Shown here one piece after another: positions 7,897 to 17,427 of a stretch of 64,000 bases of DNA (position 1 is the stretch's first letter; every line of letters starts with the position of its first letter). A program made the translations under genes and the position numbers. Source of the DNA: Acidobacteriota bacterium (lineage in GTDB: Bacteria; Acidobacteriota; Terriglobia; Terriglobales; Acidobacteriaceae); contig JABCZI010000010.1 of the NCBI GenBank assembly GCA_013289765.1, positions 62,001 to 126,000 of the forward strand, written 5' to 3'. The notes under the pieces are model-generated. The model searched no databases, was not told the origin of the DNA, and saw only the letters and a program-made list of their open reading frames with translations.

Positions 7897-9879
7897 ATGG
7901 ACACTAACTCCCCCGACTCAAACCTGGCATCCGAGCCACAACTTCGCTTCGGCAAAATCGATGGCTTGGGCGCCCGTGTGGGCGCCGCCATGAGCGCCGC
8001 GCGCAAGCTTCTTTTTTCGGCACAGCACGAGGAAGGTTATTGGTGCGGCGAACTCGAAGCCGACACCACCCTCGAGTCGGATTACATTCTGCTGCACACG
8101 CTCCTCGGAACGGGAGATCCCGCGCGCTTTCAGAAGGCCGCCAACTGGATTGTGCAACATCAGAATGAAGACGGCGGTTGGAGTATCTACGCCGCGGGGC
8201 CTTCGAACATCAGCGCTTCGGTGAAAGCATATTTCGGCCTCAAGTTGGCGGGATATGATGCCGATCATCCCGTCTTGCAGCGTGCCCGCAAAAAAATCCT
8301 CGAACTCGGCGGGGTCACCGAAGTCAATACATTCACCAAGATCTATCTCTGCTTTTTTGGCCAGTACGATTACGATGCGGTTCCAGCCATTCCGCCGGAA
8401 ATCGTTCTGTTTCCCAACTGGTTCTGGTTCAACATCTACGAGATATCGTCCTGGTCGCGCGCTATTCTGGTGCCGCTTTCGATCTGCTATGCGAAGAAGC
8501 CGTTCAAGAAAATTCCGCGCGAGATGGGTGTCGAAGAGCTGTTTGTCGGCGGCATGCAGAAGTCGCGCATGCACCTGCGCTGGTCGAAAAAGCTGGTGTC
8601 ATGGCGAAATTTCTTTCTCTGTTTGGATCGCCTCACTCACTGGTTTGAGCGTGTCCACATCCGGCCACTGCGTTCCATTGCGCTGAAGCAAGCCGAGAAA
8701 TGGATGCTCGAACGATTCGAAATGAGCGACGGCTTGGGCGCGATTTATCCCTCGATGATGAATGCCATCATTGCCCTGCGCTGCCAGGGATATTCTCTCG
8801 ACGATCCGCAGGTAATTCGAGCACTGGATGAGTTCGAGAAACTTGGAATCGAAGAGGTGGGGATAGACGGAGAAGATACGTTCCGCATGCAGCCTTGTAT
8901 GTCCCCGGTGTGGGACACGGCTTATGCAGTCTTCGCTCTGGCCGAAGCCGGAGTGCTTGCCAACGATCCGCGTATGGTAAAGAGCGCCGATTGGATCTTG
9001 CAGAAACAAGTTCGCAATCCCGGCGATTGGCAGGTCAAGAACAAGGCCGGCAAACCGGGCGGCTGGTATTTCGAATTCAACAACGAGTTCTATCCCGACG
9101 TTGACGACACTGCAATGGTCTGCCTGGCTCTGAGCCGCGTCGAGCATCCCAACGGGCGCTACCAGCGCGAGTCTGTGCAACGCGCGATCGATTGGATCTT
9201 GTCGATGCAGTGCAAGAACGGTGGCTGGGCCTCGTTCGATAAAGACAACGACAAGATGGTTTTTCAGCATATTCCCTTCGCCGATCACAATGCCATGCTC
9301 GATCCCGCGACCGTCGATATAACCGGCCGCATTCTCGAGATGATGGCTACTTACGGCTACGACAAGAACCATCCTGCGGTGAAGCGTGCCATTCAATTCG
9401 TTCGCGACGAGCAAGAGCCGGACGGCAGCTGGTTCGGCCGCTGGGGGGTGAATTACATCTACGGAACTGCGTTGGTTCTGCGCGGCCTTGAAGCCATTGG
9501 CATGGACAATCACGAGCCTTGCATCCAGCAAGGCGCCGAATGGTTGCGCATGATGCAGAATCCGGATGGCGGCTGGGGCGAGACGGTGGGTTCTTATGAC
9601 GATCCGACTTTGCGCGGCGTTGGCGAGAGCACGCCATCGCAGACCGCATGGGCGATTCTTGGTCTGCTTGCGGTCGGCGACACGCGCAGCGATTCCGTGG
9701 CGCGTGGGGTCGCTTATCTTTTGCGTACGCAGAAAGAAGATGGTTCATGGGACGAACCTTTCTTTACCGGAACCGGCTTTCCGCGCGTGTTCTATTTGAA
9801 ATATCATCTCTATCGCCAGTACTTTCCACTGCTAGCGTTGACGACTTATGCCAAGGTGATGGAGAAAAGTAACAATTAG
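7897..9879 (+). CDS. shc: Squalene-hopene cyclase
   Basis: Class II triterpene cyclase that converts squalene to hopene/hopanol at the membrane, 660 residues, the normal family length. The catalytic acid motif DVDD is at 401-404 (YPDVDDTAM). QW repeats that hold the double alpha-barrel occur throughout (QNEDGGWS, QCKNGGWASF, QEPDGSWFGRWG, QNPDGGWGE, QKEDGSWDE). The ATG at 7897 has GGAG about ten bases upstream. It is followed by hpnA after a repeat-rich gap. Confidence 0.97.
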   Translation: MDTNSPDSNLASEPQLRFGKIDGLGARVGAAMSAARKLLFSAQHEEGYWCGELEADTTLESDYILLHTLLGTGDPARFQKAANWIVQHQNEDGGWSIYAAGPSNISASVKAYFGLKLAGYDADHPVLQRARKKILELGGVTEVNTFTKIYLCFFGQYDYDAVPAIPPEIVLFPNWFWFNIYEISSWSRAILVPLSICYAKKPFKKIPREMGVEELFVGGMQKSRMHLRWSKKLVSWRNFFLCLDRLTHWFERVHIRPLRSIALKQAEKWMLERFEMSDGLGAIYPSMMNAIIALRCQGYSLDDPQVIRALDEFEKLGIEEVGIDGEDTFRMQPCMSPVWDTAYAVFALAEAGVLANDPRMVKSADWILQKQVRNPGDWQVKNKAGKPGGWYFEFNNEFYPDVDDTAMVCLALSRVEHPNGRYQRESVQRAIDWILSMQCKNGGWASFDKDNDKMVFQHIPFADHNAMLDPATVDITGRILEMMATYGYDKNHPAVKRAIQFVRDEQEPDGSWFGRWGVNYIYGTALVLRGLEAIGMDNHEPCIQQGAEWLRMMQNPDGGWGETVGSYDDPTLRGVGESTPSQTAWAILGLLAVGDTRSDSVARGVAYLLRTQKEDGSWDEPFFTGTGFPRVFYLKYHLYRQYFPLLALTTYAKVMEKSNN

Positions 9880-9946
9880 CCATCGGCAATTAGCAATTAG
9901 CATTCGCCAACTACAGACCTCACCGCTAATTGCCAACTGCCAATTG
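9873..9946. repeat. CAATTAGC direct and inverted repeats between shc and hpnA
   Basis: Three direct copies of CAATTAGC (9873-9880, 9887-9894, 9894-9901) include the shc stop codon. A perfect 10-base inverted repeat, GGCAATTAGC at 9885-9894 and GCTAATTGCC at 9925-9934, lies inside the gap. It could form an RNA hairpin between two genes of one operon. Confidence 0.6.
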
Positions 9947-9952
9947 CTACGC

Positions 9953-10939
9953 ATGCTAGCTTTCGTCACAGGTGCAACCGGATTCCTAGGCTCCCACGTA
10001 GCCCACGTGTTGGCGGAGCAGGGAGCCGATCTGCGCCTGTTAGTGCGCTCCACGAGCAATCTGAAAAATCTGGAGGGACTCAACGCCGAAACCGCGACCG
10101 GCGATTTGCGCGACCCCGCATCCCTGCAAAAGGCGATGGCAGGGTGCGAGACCGTATTTCACGTCGCCGCGGACTACCGGCTCTGGGTGCGCGATCCCGC
10201 CGAAATGTACCGCTCCAATGTGGAAGGCACTCGTGCAGTTCTCGAAGCTGCGCGCAAGAACGGCGTTCGTAACGTGGTGTATACCTCAACTGTAGCCACG
10301 ATCGGTTTCACCGGAAACGGCCATCCTGCCGACGAAGATTCTCCAGTTTCGCTTGCGGGAATGATTGGGCACTACAAGCGCTCAAAGTTTATGGCCGAGC
10401 AGGTGGCCCTCGAAGCCGGCCAGGGCGCTATGCGCGTGGTTACGGTGAATCCCACAACGCCCATAGGCGAGCAGGATATCAAGCCCACTCCGACTGGACG
10501 AATCGTTGTTGATTTTCTAAAACGAAAATTCCCCGCCTACGTAGAAACCGGCCTTAACCTGGTCGACGTTCGCGAATGCGCCCGCGGACATATTACGGCG
10601 ATGGAGAAAGGGAACAGCGGAGAGCGCTACATCCTTGGCGGCGAGAACCTCACCTTGAAACAGATTTTGGATAAGCTGGCCGCAATCTCCGGCTTGCCCT
10701 CGCCCACGGTTAAGTTGCCTTACGCCGTTGCCTACGTCGCCGGCGCGGTGGATGAAATGTTTTCCGGCCGCCTGCTAGGCCGGGAGCCGCGCGCCACTAT
10801 CGAAACGGTTCGCATGGGAAAGAAAAAAATGTGGGCCACGTCCGGCAAAGCCGAGCGCGAACTGGGATGGAAGACAATTCCAGTCGACGGCGCACTTCGG
10901 CGCGCAGTCGAGTGGTTCAAGGCTAACGGTTATGCCTAA
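9953..10939 (+). CDS. hpnA: Hopanoid-associated sugar epimerase HpnA (NAD-dependent epimerase family)
   Basis: Extended short-chain dehydrogenase of about 328 residues. The nucleotide-binding motif is GATGFLG at the N-terminus, and the catalytic region YTSTVATIGF is followed by GHYKRSKFMAEQ, which supplies the YxxxK pair. It matches the epimerase that accompanies hopanoid genes; its exact substrate is not settled as far as I know. The ATG at 9953 is preferred; an in-frame TTG at 9944 adds three residues and neither has a good ribosome site. Its end overlaps hpnG by eight bases. Confidence 0.85.
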   Translation: MLAFVTGATGFLGSHVAHVLAEQGADLRLLVRSTSNLKNLEGLNAETATGDLRDPASLQKAMAGCETVFHVAADYRLWVRDPAEMYRSNVEGTRAVLEAARKNGVRNVVYTSTVATIGFTGNGHPADEDSPVSLAGMIGHYKRSKFMAEQVALEAGQGAMRVVTVNPTTPIGEQDIKPTPTGRIVVDFLKRKFPAYVETGLNLVDVRECARGHITAMEKGNSGERYILGGENLTLKQILDKLAAISGLPSPTVKLPYAVAYVAGAVDEMFSGRLLGREPRATIETVRMGKKKMWATSGKAERELGWKTIPVDGALRRAVEWFKANGYA

Positions 10940-11633
10940 GATCGCAATGGTCGCCGCCCTTGAGCGCGAAGTCCGTGGACTAATTAAAAACTGCACGCGC
11001 GCGCCGCGAGAGTACGGCGGCCGAAAGTTCATGTTTTTCGAGCAGGAGGAAATGGTGATTGTTTGCGGAGGAATCGGACTGGAAGCCGCACGCCGCGCGG
11101 CCGAAGCCGTGATCGCCTTGTATCATCCCGCGCTCGTGTTATCAGTGGGCTTTGCCGGAGCGTTGCATGCGGGCCTGCAGGTCGGCGACGTATTCTCTCC
11201 AGCCGTGGTGTTGGATGCCCGCGATGGGAGCCGCTTTGAGGTTGACGGAGGAAAAGGTTTGCTGGTGACGTTTATGGCCGTGGCCGGCAGTAAGCAAAAA
11301 GCGCACCTCGCCGAAGCTTACAACGCGCAAGCCGTGGATATGGAAGCCGCCGCAGTAGCCGCCGCCGCGCGCGTGCATGGTATCCAATTTGCCGCAACAA
11401 AAGTAGTCTCGGATGGGTTAGATTTCGATATGCCTGAGACGGCGAGGTTCATCGGCCCACAAGGCGAATTCAGAACCGCAAGCTTTGCGTTCTTTGTGGC
11501 ACTGCGTCCATGGCTCTGGGGGCGGGTAGCGATTCTGGCTCGTAATAGCAACCAGGCTGCCAGAATCCTCGCCGGGCATCTGAAGGCATACCCCCAGCAT
11601 CCGAGCGATGTAATTGAAGCAAAAATCACTTAG
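10932..11633 (+). CDS. hpnG: Hopanoid-associated nucleoside phosphorylase HpnG
   Basis: Protein of 233 residues of the nucleosidase/phosphorylase (MTA/SAH nucleosidase-like) fold. The N-terminus is MPKIAMVAALEREVRGL, the substrate-site motif is VDMEAAAVA, and the catalytic Asp lies in VVSDGLDFDMP. In characterised hopanoid producers HpnG removes adenine from adenosylhopane to give ribosylhopane. The start ATG overlaps the hpnA end by eight bases, so the two are coupled. hpnH, the enzyme before it in the pathway, is not in this window. Confidence 0.87.
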   Translation: MPKIAMVAALEREVRGLIKNCTRAPREYGGRKFMFFEQEEMVIVCGGIGLEAARRAAEAVIALYHPALVLSVGFAGALHAGLQVGDVFSPAVVLDARDGSRFEVDGGKGLLVTFMAVAGSKQKAHLAEAYNAQAVDMEAAAVAAAARVHGIQFAATKVVSDGLDFDMPETARFIGPQGEFRTASFAFFVALRPWLWGRVAILARNSNQAARILAGHLKAYPQHPSDVIEAKIT

Positions 11634-11650
11634 GGTTCATCTAACGCGCG

Positions 11651-12790
11651 ATGGGTATTGCCGGACAAATCGAAATCGAAGACCGCAGCCGAACAATTCC
11701 TGCGACCATGCTCGCTGCCGTTTACCGCGCAGTAAACGACGTCCGGCTGGAGACGGTCCCGGTTCCCAAGATCGGCGCCGGAGAATTGCTCGTACGGGTT
11801 CACTCCTGCGGCGTCTGTGGTACCGATCTCAAAAAAATTGCCACCGGCTCTCATTCCGCGCCCCGCATCTTCGGTCACGAAACCTCCGGCGAGGTTGCTG
11901 CCGTCGGCGCCAACGTCCGCAGGTTCGCGCCCGGCGACCGCGTCATGGTGTTTCATCACATCCCTTGCCGCCAGTGTTACTACTGCCGTCACAAGACATT
12001 CGCCCAATGCCCAACCTACAAAAAGGTAGGATGCACCGCTGGTTTCGAACCCTCCGGCGGAGGATTCGCGGAATACGTCCGCGTCATGGATTGGATCGTC
12101 GACCAGGGTACAGTGAAGATTCCCGACGGTATTTCGTTCGAACAGGCGTGTTTTGTGGAACCGGTTAACACTTGCATGAAGGGGATAGAAGCCCTTCGCT
12201 TGCAGCCCGGCGAGACCGTTCTGACCATCGGCCAAGGTCCGATCGGCATCATACTAAGCGTTCTGGCACGAAGGGCGGGGGTCACGGTGATTACTTCCGA
12301 TTTGTATCCCGAGAGGCTTAAAATAGCTAAAACCCTTGGATTTGAGCATACAATTGAAGCATCCCGGAACGACACGGTTCACTCTGTGCGCCAGCAGACC
12401 GAAGGGCGGGGAGCTGACGCTGTAATGTTAGCTGTCGGCAGCAATGCCCTGATTCGTCCTGCTATGGATGCAGTTCGTCCGGGGGGACGGGTGTTGTTGT
12501 TTGCGCAAACGCAGCGCGGCGAAGTAGTCATTGATCCAGCTGCGATTTGTGTCGAAGAGAAGGCGCTGGTCGGTTCGTATAGCGCCTCTGTGGATTTGCA
12601 GGAAGAGTCTGTTCGATTTGTGATGAACCGCGAAATGGATTTGGAACAGTTGATCAGCCATCGCTTTCCGCTGCAGGATGCCGCCCAGGCGTTGGAACTG
12701 GCGGCTCATCCTCAGCCTTCATCGATGAAAGTCGTGATTCAGCCCGGTAGCACCTGGAAGCATCAGGCCTGGGAAGGGAATAAGCAGTGA
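11651..12790 (+). CDS. Zinc-dependent alcohol dehydrogenase (MDR family), first of a tandem pair
   Basis: Medium-chain dehydrogenase, 379 residues from the ATG at 11651 or 360 from a better-looking ATG at 11708 (MLAAVYRAVNDVRLE). The catalytic zinc site is CGVCGTDL, the structural zinc lobe is CRQCYYC plus a fourth Cys in FAQCP, and the dinucleotide motif is GQGPIG. It resembles sorbitol/threonine-type dehydrogenases; the substrate is not evident. It sits between hpnG and hpnC and overlaps the next dehydrogenase by four bases (GTGA). Position in the hopanoid operon suggests a redox step on the side chain, but that is inference. Confidence 0.85.
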   Translation: MGIAGQIEIEDRSRTIPATMLAAVYRAVNDVRLETVPVPKIGAGELLVRVHSCGVCGTDLKKIATGSHSAPRIFGHETSGEVAAVGANVRRFAPGDRVMVFHHIPCRQCYYCRHKTFAQCPTYKKVGCTAGFEPSGGGFAEYVRVMDWIVDQGTVKIPDGISFEQACFVEPVNTCMKGIEALRLQPGETVLTIGQGPIGIILSVLARRAGVTVITSDLYPERLKIAKTLGFEHTIEASRNDTVHSVRQQTEGRGADAVMLAVGSNALIRPAMDAVRPGGRVLLFAQTQRGEVVIDPAAICVEEKALVGSYSASVDLQEESVRFVMNREMDLEQLISHRFPLQDAAQALELAAHPQPSSMKVVIQPGSTWKHQAWEGNKQ

Positions 12791-13836
12791 ACGGAAAAAT
12801 GACAGCCGCCGTCCTGTACGGCAAAGAAGATCTCAAGATTGAAAGAGTGCCCATCCCTCGCGTGGAAAAAGGTGAGGTGCTGGTTAAAGTTCAAGTCGCA
12901 CTCACTTGTGGCACCGATCTCAAAGTTTATCAGCGCGGCTACCACGCCCGCATGATCGTTCCTCCGGCCCTGTTCGGCCATGAACTGGCTGGCGTCATTG
13001 AAGAAGTAGGCGAGGGCGTCGTCAGCTTCAAGAAGGGGCAGCGTGTTGTTGCCCTGAATTCCGCTCCTTGCCAGATGTGTTTCTACTGCTCCAAGCATCA
13101 GGAAAACCTATGCGAGGATTTGCTCTTCAACAACGGAGCCTACGCCGAATACATCCGCGTCCCGCGACGCATTGTCGAAGCTAACATGCTCGTGATCCCT
13201 CCCGGCGTCAGTTTCGAGGACGCCGCCATGACCGAGCCTCTGGCATGCGTCTTGCGTGGCCTGCATGAAACCGGAGTTGAAATCGGCGACACAGTTACGA
13301 TTATCGGCGGCGGTCCCATCGGGCTGATGTTTGTCCAGGTGGCGCGTGCCATTGGCTGCAACGTGATCTCGGTCGTGAAGCGCGATGAGCAGGTTGTAGC
13401 CGCCAAGCACATGGGCGCTCATGAAATCGTTCAGACAACGAAAGTTCAGAACGTGGTTGAAGCCGTGCACGCGCTGACACCCCAAAAGCGCGGATGCGAT
13501 GTAGTGATCGAAGCCGTGGGCCGTCCCGAGGCCTGGGAGTGGACCGTTGAGATGGTGCGCAAGGGTGGTACGGTAAATTTCTTTGGCGGATGCGCCAGCG
13601 GATCGAAAGTGCAGCTCGATACCAATCGTCTGCATTATTCCGAGATTACGCTCAAAGCTACGTTCCATCACACTCCGGAAACCGTGCGCCGTGCCTTCGG
13701 CTTGATCGCGGCTAAGAAGATTCGCCCCACCGATTACATCACCGGCGAAGCTCCGCTCTCCAGCTTGCAAAAGGTGCTCCGCCACATGCTGAACCGCGGC
13801 GGCGACATCAAAACGGCCATCATTCCCGGCCACTGA
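12787..13836 (+). CDS. Zinc-dependent alcohol dehydrogenase (MDR family), second of the pair
   Basis: Paralogue-like partner of the preceding gene, 349 residues. The catalytic zinc region is LTCGTDLK, the structural zinc cysteines lie in CQMCFYCSKHQENLC, and the cofactor motif GGGPIG is followed by a Rossmann fold. The start is GTG at 12787, overlapping the previous stop as GTGA; an ATG at 12799 is also possible. After it come about 190 bases with a common acidobacterial-looking motif, then hpnC. The substrate is unknown. The pair may act in sequence or as a heteromer. Confidence 0.86.
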   Translation: MNGKMTAAVLYGKEDLKIERVPIPRVEKGEVLVKVQVALTCGTDLKVYQRGYHARMIVPPALFGHELAGVIEEVGEGVVSFKKGQRVVALNSAPCQMCFYCSKHQENLCEDLLFNNGAYAEYIRVPRRIVEANMLVIPPGVSFEDAAMTEPLACVLRGLHETGVEIGDTVTIIGGGPIGLMFVQVARAIGCNVISVVKRDEQVVAAKHMGAHEIVQTTKVQNVVEAVHALTPQKRGCDVVIEAVGRPEAWEWTVEMVRKGGTVNFFGGCASGSKVQLDTNRLHYSEITLKATFHHTPETVRRAFGLIAAKKIRPTDYITGEAPLSSLQKVLRHMLNRGGDIKTAIIPGH

Positions 13837-13916
13837 TTGCCTCTGTGCTGCCGTTCATTGATTGGCGATGAACTGATTGACATTGAAAAGTTGCCCCTGT
13901 CGTAAAATTGGACCTG

Positions 13917-13945
13917 TTAACCTGAGCGAAGCGAAGGATCCGTGC
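13917..13945. repeat. Short dispersed-type repeat upstream of hpnC
   Basis: The motif TGAGCGAAGCGAAGGATCC, preceded by TTAACC, resembles a short intergenic sequence that I recall as frequent in acidobacterial genomes. Only one copy is present here, so the assignment rests on recollection, not on counting. Confidence 0.3.
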
Positions 13946-14027
13946 ATGCTTGCAGCGACTGCGGCGCGGCAGGGAGCTCTCAGGACACTCATTCTATTTC
14001 CCGATTGCCGAGGATGCTTCTAAGCTC

Positions 14028-14969
14028 ATGAGCCCCGTTACTAGCGATTTGCAGTTCGGGCAACCTCCTGCAACGGGCTGGAGCCGCCTGCCCGCGGAAT
14101 ACGCGATTCCGCAATTCGCACCCTCGCTCGAAGAGTCCCGCGAATACTGCTGCCGCCTGGCTCGCACTCACTACGAAAACTTCTCCGTCGCCACCTGGTT
14201 CCTTCCTGCAAAATTGCGCCAGGATTTCCTGAACGTTTACGCCTACTGCCGCATCTCCGACGACTTGGGTGATGAAGTGGGAGATCCAGCCGCGTCGCTG
14301 GCGTTACTCGATGAGTGGAAGGCCGAACTTGATGCTTGCTACGCCGGCACGCCGCGTCATCCGGTTTTTGTTGCTCTATCTGAGACGGTGCGAAAATTCG
14401 ATATTCCGGAACACGAGTTCTCCGACCTCCTGATCGCTTTTCGTCAAGACCAGACTGTCACGCGTTTCGAGACTTTCAACGATGTGCTCGCCTACTGCCG
14501 CTACTCGGCGAATCCGGTCGGACATCTCGTGCTTTATCTCTGCGGCTATCGCGATGCCGAACGCCAGCTGCTTTCCGACTACACCTGCACCGCGTTGCAG
14601 CTCGCGAACTTCTGGCAAGACGTCAGCGTCGACTACGAGAAGGGCCGAATCTATTTGCCGCTTGAAGACTTGCGGAAATATTCCGTGCCTGAAGAAGACC
14701 TGACACAGAACCGCAACACTCCCGCGTTTCGCGAAATGATGAAGTTTCAAGTCGAGCGCGCCCGTCAATGGTTTGACCGCGGTCTGCCGCTCGTCGGGAA
14801 AGTGGATAAAGACTTGGCGGTCGATCTCGAACTCTTCAGCCGCGGCGGCCAGGAAATCCTGAACGCCATCGAGCGCCAGGGTTTCGCCGTGCTGGGGCGC
14901 CGGCCAGTGATCTCAAAGCCGCGCAAGCTGGCGCTGGTAGCCCGCGCCGCTCTGAGGAGGTTTCTATGA
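14028..14969 (+). CDS. hpnC: Squalene synthesis protein HpnC
   Basis: Trans-isoprenyl diphosphate synthase-like enzyme of about 313 residues. In the HpnCDE route HpnC turns presqualene diphosphate into hydroxysqualene. Both metal-binding motifs are present: DDLGDE at 78-83, and the second with Asp198 and Asp202 in NFWQDVSVDYEKGR. I chose the ATG at 14028; the frame is open to a TTG at 13950, but that stretch comes right after a repeat-like motif. Its end overlaps hpnD by four bases (ATGA). Confidence 0.92.
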   Translation: MSPVTSDLQFGQPPATGWSRLPAEYAIPQFAPSLEESREYCCRLARTHYENFSVATWFLPAKLRQDFLNVYAYCRISDDLGDEVGDPAASLALLDEWKAELDACYAGTPRHPVFVALSETVRKFDIPEHEFSDLLIAFRQDQTVTRFETFNDVLAYCRYSANPVGHLVLYLCGYRDAERQLLSDYTCTALQLANFWQDVSVDYEKGRIYLPLEDLRKYSVPEEDLTQNRNTPAFREMMKFQVERARQWFDRGLPLVGKVDKDLAVDLELFSRGGQEILNAIERQGFAVLGRRPVISKPRKLALVARAALRRFL

Positions 14970-15925
14970 GTGCAGGGGCGCAGCAGGTGTCCATTTCCTG
15001 GACTCCCGCTCCGGCGCAGCTCACCATGGCGTACTCGGTGTGCCGCGGAATCACGCGCAGCAACGCCAAGAATTTCTACTACGCGTTTCTGGTTCTGCCC
15101 AAACGCAAGCGCGAGTCTCTCTGCGCCGTCTATGCCTTCATGCGCCGCTGCGATGACATCGCGGACGATCCGGCTCTGACTGTCGAAGAACGCCGCTACA
15201 AACTCGATGTTTGGCTGGAGGCGCTACACCGCGTGCAGCAAGGCGAGCCCAGCGACGACCCAATTCTTTTGGGGCTTACCGATACGCAACGCAGATTCAC
15301 GATTCCCGCCGGCTTACTGGATGAACTGGCGATGGGAACCGCAATGGATGTCGAGCCAGGAACCGCAGGTTTAGAAAATCCTGTCTCGCCTGTCGTCCCC
15401 GTTTCTGGCTTAACCGTTCAGTACCAAACCTTCGAGGATCTCAAAGTCTATTGCTATCGCGTAGCGTCGGTGGTTGGATTGGTCTGCATCCACATCTTTG
15501 GATATCGCGATCCCGCTGCCGAACCTCTGGCCGAACAGTGCGGCCTGGCTTTCCAGCTCACCAATATTATTCGCGACGTAAAAGAGGATGCCGCAATGGG
15601 CCGTGTGTATCTTCCACAAGAAGATCTTGCGAAGTTCGGCTTAACGGCCGCTGAGCTGCTTTCCGCTCCCGAGCCGGCGCGCTTCCGTCCTTTGCTTGCC
15701 ATGGAAGCGGACCGAGCCCGTGAATATTATCAGGCCGGTGAACAACTGAATTCCTATATCTCGGAAGACAGCCAGCCCGCGCTATGGGTGCTGGTCAATA
15801 TTTATCGCAAGCTTCTGGAAAAAATCGCTGAACGCCAGTACGACGTCTTCAGTGGCAAAGTGAGTCTCACCGTCAGCGAAAAGCTGCGCATCCTCGCGAA
15901 AGGTTTCCTTCAGCGTATTACCTGA
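14966..15925 (+). CDS. hpnD: Presqualene diphosphate synthase HpnD
   Basis: Enzyme of 319 residues that condenses two farnesyl diphosphates to presqualene diphosphate, the first step of the HpnCDE squalene route. The aspartate motifs are DDIADD at 63-68 and QLTNIIRDVKED further on. GAGGAGG lies just upstream of the ATG, and the start overlaps the hpnC stop. A short loop around residues 135-150 (ENPVSPVVPVSG) looks longer than usual, but the core is intact. Confidence 0.93.
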   Translation: MSAGAQQVSISWTPAPAQLTMAYSVCRGITRSNAKNFYYAFLVLPKRKRESLCAVYAFMRRCDDIADDPALTVEERRYKLDVWLEALHRVQQGEPSDDPILLGLTDTQRRFTIPAGLLDELAMGTAMDVEPGTAGLENPVSPVVPVSGLTVQYQTFEDLKVYCYRVASVVGLVCIHIFGYRDPAAEPLAEQCGLAFQLTNIIRDVKEDAAMGRVYLPQEDLAKFGLTAAELLSAPEPARFRPLLAMEADRAREYYQAGEQLNSYISEDSQPALWVLVNIYRKLLEKIAERQYDVFSGKVSLTVSEKLRILAKGFLQRIT

Positions 15926-16023
15926 TGCCTGATAGATCATACGGTTGTTATTCCTTACCGGGCGTCAATCCCGGGGAGGAACCTGCTTTAGACCGTGACT
16001 GCCGCGACAGTTTGTAATCCCGG

Positions 16024-17427
16024 ATGACTCAACCCACAACACAACCTACTGTAGCGATTGCGGGAGGCGGCTTGGCTGGCCTCGCTGGGGCCTGCGCTCT
16101 CGCCGCCATCGGCTTCCGCGTCACCCTGTTCGAGCGCCGCCCTTATCTCGGCGGACGCGCTTCTTCCTACGAACATCCCGGCACCGGCGAAGTCATCGAC
16201 AACTGCCAGCACGTTCTCTTCCGCGTCTGCACAAACCTGGTGGAGTTCTACCGCCGCATCGGCGTCGAAGATAAAATTCGCTGGTACGAAGACATGACTT
16301 TTATCGAACCCGGCGGCCGCACCAGCGTCATGCATGCTTCGCCGCTGCCCGCCCCGCTGCACACTGCGCCGTCATTCCTGCGTTTTCCATTTCTCGGTGC
16401 GAAAGACAAAATCGCGATCTCGCGCGCTATCGCCGCCCTTACGCTTACCAGGCAACGTGATACCGGGCGTTCATTTCTGGACTGGTGCCGCGAGCACCAT
16501 CAGACGCACAATGCCATCGAACGCTTCTGGAAGCCAATCCTGATCAGCGCCCTCAGCGAAGATCTCGATCTGATTTCGATCTCCTACGCCGCACAAGTGG
16601 TTCGTGAGTCGATGAAGTCGCCCGCCGCTCGTCACATGGGCGTTCCCAGCATTCCTCTCACTGATCTCTACAATTGCGCCGGAGATTATATCCGCGCACG
16701 CGGTGGCGAGATTCGTTTCCGTAACTCACTCGAAACGTTTTTCACTGAACCGTCGCAAGTGCGGATCCGCGTGAACGGCAACGACGAGCCGTTCGACTAC
16801 CTAATCCTCGCTCTACCATTCAACACTCTCGCAAGCGTTCTGCCCGAGACTCCAGAAGCCGCGCCATTGCGCGACAAGCTTGCTCATTTCGAATCCTGCC
16901 CCATCACCGGAATCCATCTCTGGTTCGACCGCCAGATCACCGACCTCGACCACGCCGTCCTTCTCGACCGGACGATTCAATGGATGTTTAACAAGACACG
17001 GCTGCTGACTGCGCGGGGCGCCTCTACCGATTCTGCTGGCAGCTACATCGAACTCGTGGTAAGCGCCTCTAAAAGCCTCATCGATAAATCGCGAGGCGAG
17101 ATCGTTGATCTCGTTCTAAAAGAAGTTCGCGAATTCTTTCCTGCGGCGCGCGACGCGAATCTGCTGAAATCCACCGTCATAAAGGAAGTTCACGCCACCT
17201 ACTCGCCACGCCCTGGTATTGACGCCTACCGGCCGCAGCAAACCACCGCATGGCCGCGCGTCTTCCTCGCCGGTGACTGGACCGCCACCGGTTGGCCCGC
17301 CACCATGGAAGGCGCCGTCCGCAGCGGCTATTTGGCGGCCGAGAGCCTCATCCGTGCCGCCGGATTAGAAAATTTCCGCTTCCTCTCCCCGGAAATTTCC
17401 CCGTCCGGCCTTATGAGCCTGTTCTAG
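16024..17427 (+). CDS. hpnE: Squalene-associated FAD-dependent desaturase HpnE
   Basis: Flavoprotein amine-oxidase-like enzyme of 467 residues that reduces hydroxysqualene to squalene in the HpnCDE route. The FAD dinucleotide motif AGGGLAGLAGACAL is at about 13-26, with ERRPYLGGRASS after it and a C-terminal FAD contact in VFLAGDWTATGWPATMEGAV. It closes the plus-strand hopanoid cluster. The gap of 98 bases from hpnD has no gene. Confidence 0.92.
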   Translation: MTQPTTQPTVAIAGGGLAGLAGACALAAIGFRVTLFERRPYLGGRASSYEHPGTGEVIDNCQHVLFRVCTNLVEFYRRIGVEDKIRWYEDMTFIEPGGRTSVMHASPLPAPLHTAPSFLRFPFLGAKDKIAISRAIAALTLTRQRDTGRSFLDWCREHHQTHNAIERFWKPILISALSEDLDLISISYAAQVVRESMKSPAARHMGVPSIPLTDLYNCAGDYIRARGGEIRFRNSLETFFTEPSQVRIRVNGNDEPFDYLILALPFNTLASVLPETPEAAPLRDKLAHFESCPITGIHLWFDRQITDLDHAVLLDRTIQWMFNKTRLLTARGASTDSAGSYIELVVSASKSLIDKSRGEIVDLVLKEVREFFPAARDANLLKSTVIKEVHATYSPRPGIDAYRPQQTTAWPRVFLAGDWTATGWPATMEGAVRSGYLAAESLIRAAGLENFRFLSPEISPSGLMSLF

